The translations under genes were made by a program, and so were the position numbers. Of a DNA stretch of 64,000 nt, positions 1 to 11,365 are shown in pieces (the stretch's first letter is position 1; every line of letters begins with the position of its first letter). The notes beneath the pieces were generated by a model, which was not told where the DNA came from, did no database searches, and was given only the letters and a program-made list of their open reading frames with translations. This stretch comes from Endocalyx cinctus (lineage: Eukaryota > Ascomycota > Sordariomycetes > Amphisphaeriales > Apiosporaceae), in contig BCKC01000008.1 of NCBI GenBank assembly GCA_001600455.1, positions 531,345-595,344 of the forward strand. The letters are read 5' to 3'.

Positions 1-298
1 TTTGATTAACCCGCTTCCTCTATTGGTGCATCGTTGCAGCTGTATAAAAAGGAAAACAAAAAAGATACCATCCATGCAGCATGATCCATCTGTCTATCTA
101 TCTGAACAGAGAAAAAAATCTATCATGATGGATGGAAATGATAAATGACGATGGAAACATGAGAAATGAACTTCTGCTTGTCATCAACGCGAAGTTCCCA
201 GTACGTAAAAAGTAATAAAAAAGTCATTAACCTCTCAATGAAAAGAGAAGCCCGCAAGGTCATTAATCCAAGATAAGCAGCAGCTCATAAGCACATTC

Positions 299-3200
299 TT
301 ATTCGTCATCATCCGTGTCCGGAGGGTGGGGAGTACCCTTAGGACTGTTGAGCCATTCGATATGGCGAAGTCTACGTCGGACTTCCTGCTCTTTAAGCTC
401 CTTCTTGGTCTTCTTTCTCTTCTTCTTAGCCTTGAACTTCAGAGGAGTATCATCTTCCGCTCCGCTGTTCACCGCGCTGGGGGCGGCACTACTCGCTGCC
501 GTGCTAGTGACTCCGCTGGTGACTCCACTGTTGGGCCTGCTGCTGTCTTCGAAACGATCCATAGAAATGGACGCGTTGCCCTTCATTGTCATGCGACCAT
601 CGTTGATGTGCCACTGCTCACTGGCAAGCGCACCGACGAATTCTTCGTTGTGGGAAATCATAACAACACCTCCTTTGAAGTCTCGAATAGCGACGGCAAG
701 ACCGCCGAGAGAGTCACGATCCAAGAAGTTAGTGGGTTCGTCAAGAACAAGCAAATGCGGGTTGTTCCACATCGCACCAGCGATAACGACTTTAACTTTC
801 TGGCCTCCGGAGAGACTGCCAATCTCATTGTGATTGGCAATTTCGGGGTCAAGGCCAAGATCTTCAAAGTGCTTGGAGATGACGGTCGGCTGCAGTTCAC
901 GGTACCCGAGACCCTCGCGGGATGCCTCGTGATCGTCAAACTCTTGCACCAACTTATCAAATCCCCATTCCAAAAGAGTCTCGCGAGACACTTGGGAGTT
1001 GAACTTTGGAAGCCAGGCTCTCCATTTCCTAATCATATCATTAGTAACGCATTAGTAACGTAAAATGGTGGTGATTGTAGAAAAGTTATATGCGTTGAAC
1101 TTACACTTCATATTGGAAGGTTTTCTTGTACTTTTGTCGTCCAACAAGAGCTTCAACCTGTCGTCCACCCTTTCCATCGTTCAAATCGATGCGCTTGTCC
1201 ATCTGCTCGCGATCCTTGTCGGAAAGAATACGAGTCTGTTTCAGGAACACTTCACGATCATCACCGTTCGCATATCGCCATTGTAGGTATTGATTTGGCG
1301 TTTTCTCGAGGTGCATCTCCACGTGCTCCAAAGCATGTTGTTTAATGTATCCGATTCGGAGGTTAGGGTGCTTCTCAACCCTGCCAGAAGTCGGAATAAC
1401 CTCACCCGTCAGCAACTTGATCAATGTCGACTTGCCAGCACCGTTGGGACCAATGACAGCGACTCGGGAAGAAAGACTAAGCTGACAGGAGACCTCGCTG
1501 AGCGAAGGCTTCGGCGCCTTGGGGTATTGGTAAGAAACATTGCTCATCCGAATAATAGCGCGAGTCTGAGACTTCACACCAGTCAAAATACCAGGTGGCG
1601 GGAATTTGAATTGAACGTTGGATGCTGAGAGAGTATAGTAGGCCTTCGCTTCGGGCCTCACCTTGACGAAGGTAGCGAGATTGCCTTTGAAGTGGCCAAG
1701 CTTCTTCCCAGGCTCGTAGTGGTAGATATCTGTAGTCACATTATCGAGGAAACCAGAGTCGTGAGAAACAATCAAGCTTGTAATATCGGTGTGGGTTTTT
1801 AGATAATTCTCCAACCACGCAATGTTGGCAACATCCAAGTGATTGGTAGGTTCGTCAAGTAGGAGAACATCAGCTTTCTGAAGCATAGCACGAGCAAGGG
1901 CAAGCTTCATTTTCCAACCTCCAGACAGAGATCCAACCTTCTGAGCTTGTCTTCCTTCGGGTCCCCGAGTGAAACCGAATTCTTCAAGAACTTCCGAAAT
2001 GCGCTCTCTGCCTTCCGAGGCGATAGTCGGATCCTTTACCATAAACTCCAGGATGCTGATATCGGCATCCTCGCCTTGGTTATGCTCAACATAGCAGGTA
2101 CGCAGAACATCTTGAGGAGGAAAGCCCTCCAGCTTACCACCGGCAATACTCTTCATCAGAGTTGATTTACCAGCACCGTTACGTCCACAGAGACCATAAC
2201 GATGTCCCTTCAGCAGTCGCAGATTAGTGTGAGATAGGAGAAGCATGCCACCATAGGCAAGCGAAAAGTCGGCGTTCACAATCTCGGTTTCGCCGTCATC
2301 TTCTTTCTCCGGTACGCCATATTTTCTCTCATCCTCAGCTTGGAAGTATTCCTGGACAGCCGAAGCAATAGCTTCACTTGACTCTGTCTGGTGCAACAAG
2401 TCGTTCAAGTAAGGCGAGATCTTTGAGGATATTCTGGTGATCTGGCGATGGTTGACGTCCTCGGCTACCATGTCGCAGATGTAGGGCCGAAGCTGCTTGT
2501 AAAAGTCAAGGTCACCCGGTAAACCGCCCTGCTTCTGCAGCTCTGCGTCGACTATCTTCGCAACATCATCGGCAGAGGTTCTCTCGACAACGGTGTTATC
2601 GTCGCCCATGGCCTTGTCCATGACACTCAAGGCTCTTGTGGCCAGCTCACGAACTTCTGGAAGGGGAGCGCGGTTGACGACGCTCTTGATACCAGGCTGA
2701 AGCTTGGGCAAGAACGTACGAGCTTCAATCGGATCATGTACCAGTTTTGTAAGATTTTCGGTGATAACGACAGCTTGTCGTAAAACTTCTTGGGTAGTGG
2801 TAGGGTTGTTCAGGGTTCGTTCGAGAAAGGGGGTAAGGAGGGCGAGAACAGGGGAGGTAACGATGGCAACGAAAGTCGTCTGAGACAGAGCATGAATAGC
2901 CTTCTGAAGGGTCTGGGTCGAAGGATGGTGCAAAGTCTCAATAAGGAGGGGAATTCTCGGGGCGACATCATCGTTGGAGAGTAGAGTGGTAAGAGACTGC
3001 ATGGTAATCATAGCCTGCTTTTCGACATCGGATTTCAAGTCGTGCATGTTATCTTCGGCGATGGGAATCAACTTCGCTAGTTTAGATCCCATGGCTTCAC
3101 GGAGGATATCTTTTTCTTGGGCTTGTTCTTTGGTGCAGCCAATTTCCATCTTAGCCTTGTCGGCCATCTTCTGCAGTAATTTTAAAGCGCCAACGGTGCC

Positions 3201-3728
3201 TTGCCATTTTCCAGTCTTCTTAGACAGATAGGCAATAAGAGCGGGCAGTAAACCGCAAACCATAGATTCTGCGGTTAAGTGGCCCAAGAGAGCGTCAAGA
3301 CCATACTGAGCGGCATCGCGAACGACAGTTCCTTTGTCGGCCAAAGCATCTAAAGCGAGATTTACCAAACCACCATCTTGTAGCATAAAAATAAATTCGC
3401 TGACATGTTGCTTAGGAGGGAATTTCTCGAATAAGGCACCCAGAAGATTTTGAGCACCTTCACGTCGCAAACCACTTTTCTTGTCGGCAGCGGCTTTCTT
3501 AATTTCGGAAAGAACACCGTATCCGGTCAGACCTCGAAATCCAACAGTATTCAATAAGACTTCACATAGGGCGTAACTAGCATCGACAGAGGCAGCTGAA
3601 GTTTTCGCAGTGAATATGGTGTTGAGTATAGATTGAATTTCGTCTTGCGATGGAGGGGGAGGGGCACCAGATTTAGCCACCATTATCGGCGGCGATACTG
3701 GGTGAGGCATCTTGGTGGGGGTAGACAA
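299..3728 (-). CDS. New1/Elf1-type eEF3-like ABC ATPase
   Basis: Two exons (3728-1105 and 1028-299) give 1117 aa. The N-terminal half is a HEAT-repeat region like that of elongation factor 3. ABC domain 1 has Walker A GRNGAGKST (about 515), signature LSGGW (601) and DEPTNHLD (625). ABC domain 2 has GPNGAGKST (760), LSGGQ (947) and DEPTNFLD (971), with an inserted chromodomain-like segment that the intron splits. The lysine-rich tail ends in an SPKGT...DTDDDE stretch, which I associate with New1/Elf1 rather than canonical eEF3. Members bind the ribosome in the cytosol; yeast New1 acts in termination and recycling, and fission yeast Elf1 was linked to mRNA export. The N-terminus is short and proline-rich, without the Q/N-rich prion segment of yeast New1. 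The intron uses a GTAAGT donor at 1104 and an AG at 1029. The alternative is eEF3 itself; the family level is certain. Confidence 0.88.
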
Positions 3729-6700
3729 AATATTTCTTTTATCGCTCGTTCGTCCTTGGAAAAAGGGGAGAAGGAATAGAAGGAATAGAAAGAAAAAGAA
3801 ATGAAATAAGACGTTTTATTTGAAGGCTGAAGATATACTTAAAAAAGACAGAGATTATGATATATCTCCTACGAGAGCCTTCAAAAAAGCGCCTTTAAAA
3901 GTTTGAGCGCATTCAGAAACTTTACGCTTACCAGGACCCTGAGGGAGAAAAAAAAAAAAAAAAAGACAGGTGGGCTTTCACGAAATAATTTTAGGCGTTG
4001 ACCCCTCGAAATTTTTCTTATCGGAGTGGATAAAGGTTACTTTCGGAATTATTTAAGTGAGATAAGATCTCACTACCCCTATCATAGCTGAGAATTAGGG
4101 GACTGCCGGATTAATTACAGCGTGGGGTTATTCCGATCCTTATTTTTATTTATTATTAGGTACAGAGAATTATTACCTAGCAGCCTAGGTACTTACACAG
4201 TAGGTTAGGTACTCTGTACCTACTATTTAGTGCCTATTTTACATGCTTTATACTAAGTAAACTTACAAGTACTAACTTACTTAGTAGAGTCAGGTACTAA
4301 GTACTAATGTAACGAACGAAGGATTCAAGAGGATAAACTTTTGCTGCCATTGTGTGAGAGTAATATAATAAGCTGGAAAAGTAAAAGTATATAAATAGCA
4401 TTATATCTAGACCATATACACACAAGATAAGCCACCTTAAAAACTATAAAGTGAAGTCGTTTCGAAAGTCTATAACTTATAGACTATAAGTCAGGTTATA
4501 ACGACAATGATATTGTGAACAAATTGTTAGAATATGACTTATTCAGAAATATATTTCGTGGAATCACAGGAATAAGTATTTATCGTAGGTTGACAAGGTT
4601 AACATAGGGAAACTCTTCTGAAGATTCAAAAAGTTAATAAGACTCGGCACTCGTCCGTTTCAATATCTCCTTCTCACTAGAGTCGGTGAGAAAAATGAAA
4701 ATAAAAACTTAGCCAGTCTCATGACTAGAACCTGCAACTTGATACTAATCAATCCTAGCTCATAGACCAACAAATATACCGTAAAGATTTGACGAGCAGC
4801 ATACTATCTATTATCGTACAAGAGAGGCGGTATTCCTTGAGCATCTAGGTAGTCAGTCGGGTTTCCCGCGCTCTGCAGAGATTTCACATTTAGTGACGTT
4901 GAAGTGTCGTAACCTATCGTGGTTACAAGAACGAACGGTCGAGGTCACGATCGTCCCGAGATTTGCACCTGACCTTTATCGTAATCATGATCTATACACT
5001 GCTAGAAGCAAGCATTAGATAACTATTCTGTATTGTCGAAGCCAAGCACTGCACTGGCTATGTGTATTACGTTGTCGGTGACGTTCGCTTCTTGTTCTAG
5101 AATGGTTGATCAGTATAGCGGAGGCGGGAAGCAAGCGCACGGGTACACATACATACATCCATGGATATACTTAAACTTATTAATAGAAGAACCACTGGGG
5201 AAGGGAATCGTTAGCCAGGGGTGATTCAGCGAAAATCAACACTTTAAATTCTTCATATCATATGTACATACTGCACATACTGCACATACTGCACATACAT
5301 ATAATTGCGCGTTAAACTATCCGATAGGGAGGGGGACCTTTCCGAGTGGTTGTCGCCATCGCCTCCATTTTCCAGCGCAATGATCCCTTGGCGTTCTGCT
5401 CAAACAAGTTCGCTAGCTCGGGCTGGTAATAGAACACGTAGGTATTTCCGAATATCACTTTGTACGTACGTGTATTATTCCCAAGTAAATTCCGGGGTTA
5501 AAGTTAAGATCTCGTTTATTTTTATTTTAGCATGGGGGGCAGTATCCTCGTCGAAATAAGGCGAGAAAGTATCATGATATTCATGGATGTTTATGGTATT
5601 ATTCCTGACGCCTGTTCCGAAAAGGTCCCGAAAGAAATTCCGACTCCCGTCCCATCTCCGTAACTCCGTCCCACTCCAAGTTCCCCAAAAACCGGTTGAA
5701 TGGTAAACGGGATATCTCTTTTTCACTTTTGCATATTATTAATATTCCTACTTTCATAGCTCATACTTTACTAAGTGCTTACCGAAATGAATACTTTTGA
5801 AAGTGTAACTCCAGCTGCTTGTCGTGAGTTGGCCAGTTGGCGACGTGAATGGTGGACTTGTTTCTTACAAACCCTGGCCTCCAACTTACTCAATTCTTAC
5901 ACTTTGACAGAATCAAGTTTAGCGTCGATAAATGGAATTTCCTATTTCAGTCAATGAGAATTCTACTATGTACACTGCCGAGTGATTAGAGAATTCGTTG
6001 TTTTTTATTTTCTCTCTTATCTTGATCTATAAACTTGTTTCAAAATATGCGTACATTATCTCTCAACTTGAAAATTTGAATAAATAGTTCGAAAACTAAA
6101 CTAAACATCTCCGTGCAGAATGTCGTCGCAATCAATATGTGGAAGAAAGTAACTCAAGAAACGTTAGGACTATGCTCTTTTCCCGATATTTTCCTTCGAT
6201 AACTAGGAAAATTCAAGTCATGTGCTATTGGTGACGTAAAAACGATTCTTGGCCCTCTATCAAATGCGTGTGCTTTTCTCCAGAGTTTTGCGTAACTCCC
6301 CTCTATTCATGTCGATAAGGCTTTCACTTTGACTCTAGAACGCACGACCTGAACAAATTCCAAGTTAAATACATGCTCGTAAAGAAGAAAGTGTGCGTGG
6401 CGCAGTGAGGATACTACGGTGATGTGCCATTGCAGACGGCTATCCAGACGCGTACTGACAGATATAGAATAGTCAACTTTGACGGCCCCTGAACTTAACG
6501 TGTGGTAGTATTGTGCAGGGGCTGTCTTGTGTTGTTTTAGTAGATCTTACCAAACTCGCAGATAATCATCCAGGCCCTATGAGGATGATTTACGCCTAGG
6601 GTATACTGTACTGTACATCGGAGCCGATAATGATATACAAGATTTGTAATGCTTATTGGATAAATTTACTATGTAATCTTGGCACCAAGTCTGCAAGACG

Positions 6701-7051
6701 TGCTGCAGTAATACCCGTCATGCCAAACCCAAAAAGAAAAACCCTTACGGATTGAATTGAGAATTATTTCGTTTAATGTTTCATTGACATCCTGTGTGCT
6801 GACGAACTTCACCACCATACTTTTTTGGAACGTCTCCGATCCAACAAACTCGTCCGATCACACCACTCGAATTTTTCGAAATGTGTTAACATCGTAGACA
6901 TCTCCGCTATTTAAATACAATTCAACGCCGCCAGTTTGGTCAGCGAGATACGATTCCCGTCTTGATCTACTTCACTACCAACCCCACCATTTCTATCGCG
7001 GTCAGCTTTTTAATCGCAGCTAGTCCAATCCGCACAGACACAGCTCTCAAT
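3729..7051. other. AT-rich intergenic region, no supported gene
   Basis: About 3.3 kb between the New1-like start and the PF11951-type gene. The first 200 bases are purine-rich promoter/5' UTR of the New1-like gene. From about 4140 to 4320 the DNA carries repeated short TAGGTAC/GTACCTA words. Short frames between 5033 and 5957 have no recognisable domain and poor coding character. I see no RNA gene. Confidence 0.6.
5266..5298. repeat. Tandem repeat, 9-bp unit ACATACTGC, about 3.7 copies
   Basis: Three perfect adjacent copies followed by a partial copy, in noncoding AT-rich DNA. Confidence 0.9.
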
Positions 7052-9479
7052 ATGGTCATAGATACCGCCACGACTGGAGGCTTCCAGTTCATAACTTCTA
7101 TCAACACCGTTACTCGTGATGAAGAGACTCGTCGCAAGGTCCGCTCTCACGCGAGGCGGCAGAAGTTACCGAACCAGGCCAGCGCCCCGCACCAACCCAA
7201 GAAGTCAAGCACGCAGAAGGAGCGGACGTCGAAATTCCGCTTCAAGCCTAGCAGCCCGACCGGCAACGGTAAGAGGTCGTCCAACGCGATCGTTAAGCTC
7301 AACCGCCGCAACGGCAGCAACATGATCGGCCCTCACGCCGACGGCGCCGAGGGTAACAACTACGACAACGTCATGGTCACGAAAGAGTTCGCCCTGACCG
7401 TCGCCAGAGAGCTTCCTACCTTTTCGTCGCTCCGCATAGAGACTACGCCGCTGACGGAGAACCTATTGAAGTGGTGCTTTACCGTCTGCGTCTCGCCGCG
7501 CGAGGGTTTTGTGCAAAAATGGTTCAACAGGGCCGGCGCGCCGACGTATATGAGTACTTGTAAGCTTGAATCAGTGCGATGAAAAAAAAAAAAAAAAAAC
7601 TTCTTCCTGCGGGATCAGACCTTGTACCACCCTCTATTCCTTTAAGAGTTCGGTTTCCCCCAAAACCAAAGGATAGACGTACTAACAAAATGATCCAGAT
7701 TACTCTTCATTTCTTGCCAATGCATTTGCTATGAACCCTACAGGGAATTGGTTCGATACGGTAAGCCTCCTGCATAAAATGTAATCAACAAACTCTTGAC
7801 CGTACAAGATGCTTACACGAACCGATAACTATTTCAAGATTCAAATCGACGCAGCTGCCTCCCACGCATTCTTAGCAATGATAGCGGCTATGCACAACTC
7901 ACTCGCCATGTGGGGCGATACGAGCACATTTGATTTCCACCGCTTTCAAGCCGTCAAATCTATCAACGAACGGCTAAAGTTAGAAGGGAAAGATGACAAC
8001 ACCCCGGTATCTGATGGTGTCATCGTGGCTGTGTCTCTTCTGGTCAACAACGAGGTATGCATTTATAAAAAAAAATTTAGGTAAAAAGCAGGGGCGAAAC
8101 GCTAAACTTTTTTAACCTTGTCGCATAGGCACACGTGGGTTCGCTACCTGCAGCTGCGGCGCACATGAGTGGACTTAAAAGAATGGTCAATCTCAGGGGC
8201 GGTATCAACGATGGGTTCATGCACATTCCGGTACTTCAGAGAGCCATAGCATGGTAAGAACGCATCAAACAATCTACTCGGCCGATATCGGCTTTCTGCG
8301 CGAGACGAGTAGTATTCTAACACACAACTTACCAGGGCCGACTTCTCGTACGCTACGGCGGCAAATCAGCCTCTGACCTTCCCCTTCGTCCCGCAACTGG
8401 CCTCGTCGCTAAGCCTCCATGACCGGTTTCAGAGCCGGTCCATGCTGGCCAACCGCATGGCGATTACCTCCCGGGACCTCACCATCTTCAACCGCGAGGC
8501 CGTCGAGCTCTTGGAGCTATCCTACTCGATCGCGCACTGCCTGAACTCGTTCGACTACACCAACCTAGCGGCTATGTCGGAGGAGAGAATCTCGGTCGGC
8601 GACTCGGTCTACCTTTTGGAATGGCGACTCTGCCAGCTCGAGGACGCGATCCGGAACCGGCAGTCCTCCCCCTCCTCCACCCCGGACAACGGCAGCCCCC
8701 ATAACAACGGCAGCAGCAGCAGCAGGTCGGCCTCGTACTCGCCCGTGCTGTACGAAGAAGGGGGATTCGTCGTCGACCCGCACAGCCCCCGGAGCCCCTC
8801 GCCGCCCGCCGACCTGTCCGACACGGTCGTCTACGCGACGCACATCTTCCTGCACCTCGCGCTCCGGGGCCAGCCGCCGGCGGCGCACCGCCACCGGGCG
8901 CTGACGGAGGCGCTCATGGCCTCGCTGTGCGGGCCCGTCCTCGCGCTCGACCTATTATCAGAAGACGAGTCGTACGGCGGCAGCCCGAGCTCGCACTACA
9001 GCTCCGGCGACGCGTCGTATCACAGCTCGTCCTCGTCCTCGTCCTGCTGCTCGACCGTGCGCTCGGCCGAGACCTGGCTGACGAGCGCGACGGCGGCGGA
9101 CGACGCCACTGCTCACCATATGAAGCCGACCACGCTCGAGGATATCGTCGTGGGCAATATCATGGCGTCGGGTCTGTCGTCGCCGGCGGCGGCGAGGGAC
9201 GAGATTCACCACGGTATTCTGTTATGGGCCCTGTTCGTCGGCTGCTGCGTTCGCGTGCCGCTCGCGTCGGGAGAGGATTATTTCATGTACCAGGCTATCC
9301 TGCTCGGCGACCATCATCAGTTCTTCATCAAGGCGCTCAAGAACTGCTGCCAGATGCAATGCATCGCGACCAAGGAGATGTTCGCGGCTAAGCTTAAGGA
9401 GGTCATGTGGCTGGACAGCTGGTGCGAGCATCAGCTAGATCTGGTGTGGGCCGAGATCGGCGGTCTCCTCGTACATTGA
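7052..9479 (+). CDS. Fungal-specific transcription factor-like protein (PF11951 type)
   Basis: Five exons (7052-7559, 7699-7760, 7809-8054, 8129-8253, 8336-9479) join in phase to give 694 aa. The protein opens with a GGFQFITS-type motif, then ETRRKVRSHARR and a basic region. This N-terminus is common in ascomycete proteins of the Fungal_trans_2 (PF11951, former DUF3468) group that lack a Zn2Cys6 cluster. Exon 2 gives an AFAMNPTGNWFD segment and exons 3-5 the helical body with MWGDTSTFDFHRF and LRGGI motifs. A Ser/Pro/Gly-rich low-complexity insert lies in the middle of exon 5. It is probably a nuclear regulator, target unknown. The first in-frame ATG (7052) was taken as the start. The last exon is much richer in GC than its surroundings. 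DNA binding is not shown by the sequence. Confidence 0.75.
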
Positions 9480-10193
9480 GCCTGGAAGGCAGCGTGATAC
9501 GACGGCGGAGGCGCGTGTTGTCGATAACGGGGGAGATGGGGTCGCGGTGGCCGTGCGTCTTTCTTTGTCCGATCAAGTAGAATGGTCTGGTTAGTATTCT
9601 TGCACTCGTATTCCCGGATTTGATAAAGAATACTGGATAAAGAAAAAGAAAAACGTGGAAGGGTTCTTTGTCTAAACCAGGTTGAGAAAAGTCAGGACAA
9701 ACGAAAGAAAGAAATCTGGGATAGTTTCGCAACCTCCACTCACCCTTTCTTCAAGAATCTACAACCAGGAAATAAGCCCCGGAGGAAAGAAATTCATGGG
9801 CGGGACGAGTCAAGAAGATAAACACGCGACACAGATGATTTCTCAACCACAAGAATACTGCCGGCAGGAGCGCCGTGGTCGAAGATCTTCGGCACCATCT
9901 CCGGAGCCATGTCCCCGTCCTTCCGTGCCGCCCGAGGGGACAGAGAACGAGATAAGAAGCAGAGACCAGACGGCGTCCAGGCGCAGGTGTCGTGAGTATA
10001 AGACACCACACGATCATGAGCAGAGAGAACGGACCGGATCGAAATATTATTGGAACCCATCCTTGAGATGGAGTGCGCAAACTTTTTTTTATCCTTCTAC
10101 GGTGCGAATGGGGAAGAGACGGTTTCGAAATAAATCAATCCGTTTAATGATGGATTGATTTATTGCACATTCACACATCACCCCTATCCGCTA

Positions 10194-10196
<3 letters not shown>

Positions 10197-10232
<36 letters not shown>

Positions 10233-10289
10233 NNNNNNNNNNNNNNNNNNNNNNNNNNNNNNNNNNNNNNNNNNNNNNNNNNNTTTTTT
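10197..10289. other. Poly-T tract containing an assembly gap (51 N)
   Basis: T run 10197-10232, then 51 N (10233-10283), then six more T. The break sits inside a homopolymer, so the true tract length and any sequence between is unknown. Any reading frame that crosses it is meaningless. Confidence 0.98.
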
Positions 10290-10752
10290 ACGACCGACGA
10301 TACGTTATATACTTAGGGTTTACTATTTACTATTTATTTACCTACGTGCGCATCCTTATGTTTTTCTCTTTTTTTGGCACGATACGTTACTTGGATATGG
10401 CAAAGGAAAGTCACTCTTGGAGTTTGAAATGGGAATTTTCAAGAACCTGGCTGGATGGATATGGATGGGATACGATGCCTAAATTACACGACGAGATATT
10501 TCTTTGGCGAGAACCCCCGGCGGCATATGTTTTGCCTTCTACCTGTCCTTTTTGTCATATCATTTACACTTCTCAACATAATGTTTTATATTATTTTACA
10601 ATTAGCGATAAAAAAGAGCGAAATGGTATCATTTATATACAATTCTTCACACATAAGCACCTAGTCTGTATCCTTGCAATAGTGACGCTTCAAATTTTTA
10701 AATTTTTTTTTTTTTAAAAAAAAAACCTAATAATCTCTACCAGTCTGCCAGT

Positions 10753-10995
10753 TTACAAAGTGTGATTGTCCGTAAGTTTTAAATTTGATTCCAAACTAGA
10801 GTCATTTACAGAATAAAAGTCACCATTATGAAAATAGTATTGGCCTTCTTGTAAGGGATTAGTTGGGTCAAGTATGTACTGGATCGGGACAATTCCAAGT
10901 CCTGCGGCGGGGAAACAGTTGGTCCATCGCTGACTGTTTTGGTTGGTACTTAGAGGTACTCCCGAAATATACTCGCCGAGTGGGTTTCGTATCAT
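10753..10995 (-). CDS. Possible hypothetical protein or gene fragment (80 aa)
   Basis: The frame has balanced amino-acid use, with Gly/Pro/Trp/Tyr in motifs such as WTNCFPAAGLG and QYYFHNGDF, and no low complexity, so it reads more like real protein than its neighbours. An acceptor-like ATATTAG sits directly before the ATG, so it may be the last exon of something longer whose earlier exons I could not find. I recognise no family. It could equally be a decayed fragment or chance. Confidence 0.2.
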   Translation of the reverse strand: MIRNPLGEYISGVPLSTNQNSQRWTNCFPAAGLGIVPIQYILDPTNPLQEGQYYFHNGDFYSVNDSSLESNLKLTDNHTL

Positions 10996-11365
10996 CTAAT
11001 ATCACTAAGAAATTCCCTACGACTTAAAGCATATGATGATGACTACGCGCATGACGGTGAGTAATAACACATTTCTTATTTTTACTCGTCCTTCTTTCTT
11101 GTTCCATTATATTTACTGTTTAAATACCAAACGGCCAAGTCGGATGCAAAGGCGATCATATACCAGATAGACAAAAATAATTTGATATCTTTGTCTCTTG
11201 GAATCAACCCTTTTTAAGCTGTTCGCCCTGCTGCGTTACTTCCGACAGGGCTATTTCAGCCCCACGTATATCCAATCCCTTATACCTCACGCCACTTATA
11301 TATCACCGTTTTATATAACCATTCGCATAATCACCGTCGCCGACGGAATTTAAAAGGGGGACACG

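Larger units (their letters stand above)
9480..11365. other. Intergenic region with an assembly gap
   Basis: The first 600 bases are moderately GC-rich but hold no convincing frame and probably include the 3' UTR of the upstream gene. The rest is AT-rich and interrupted by the gap near 10.2 kb. A short start-type exon (11034-11057, ending in a GTGAGT donor) could be joined in frame to 11357 as a 5' extension of the DUF3237 gene, but that intron would be about 300 nt, so I did not use it. Confidence 0.5.

Noticed and set aside
8565..9391. Overlapping Arg-rich frames on both strands of the PF11951-type gene
   Set aside because: Shadow frames in GC-rich coding DNA with no domain; the + strand model is continuous and family-like.
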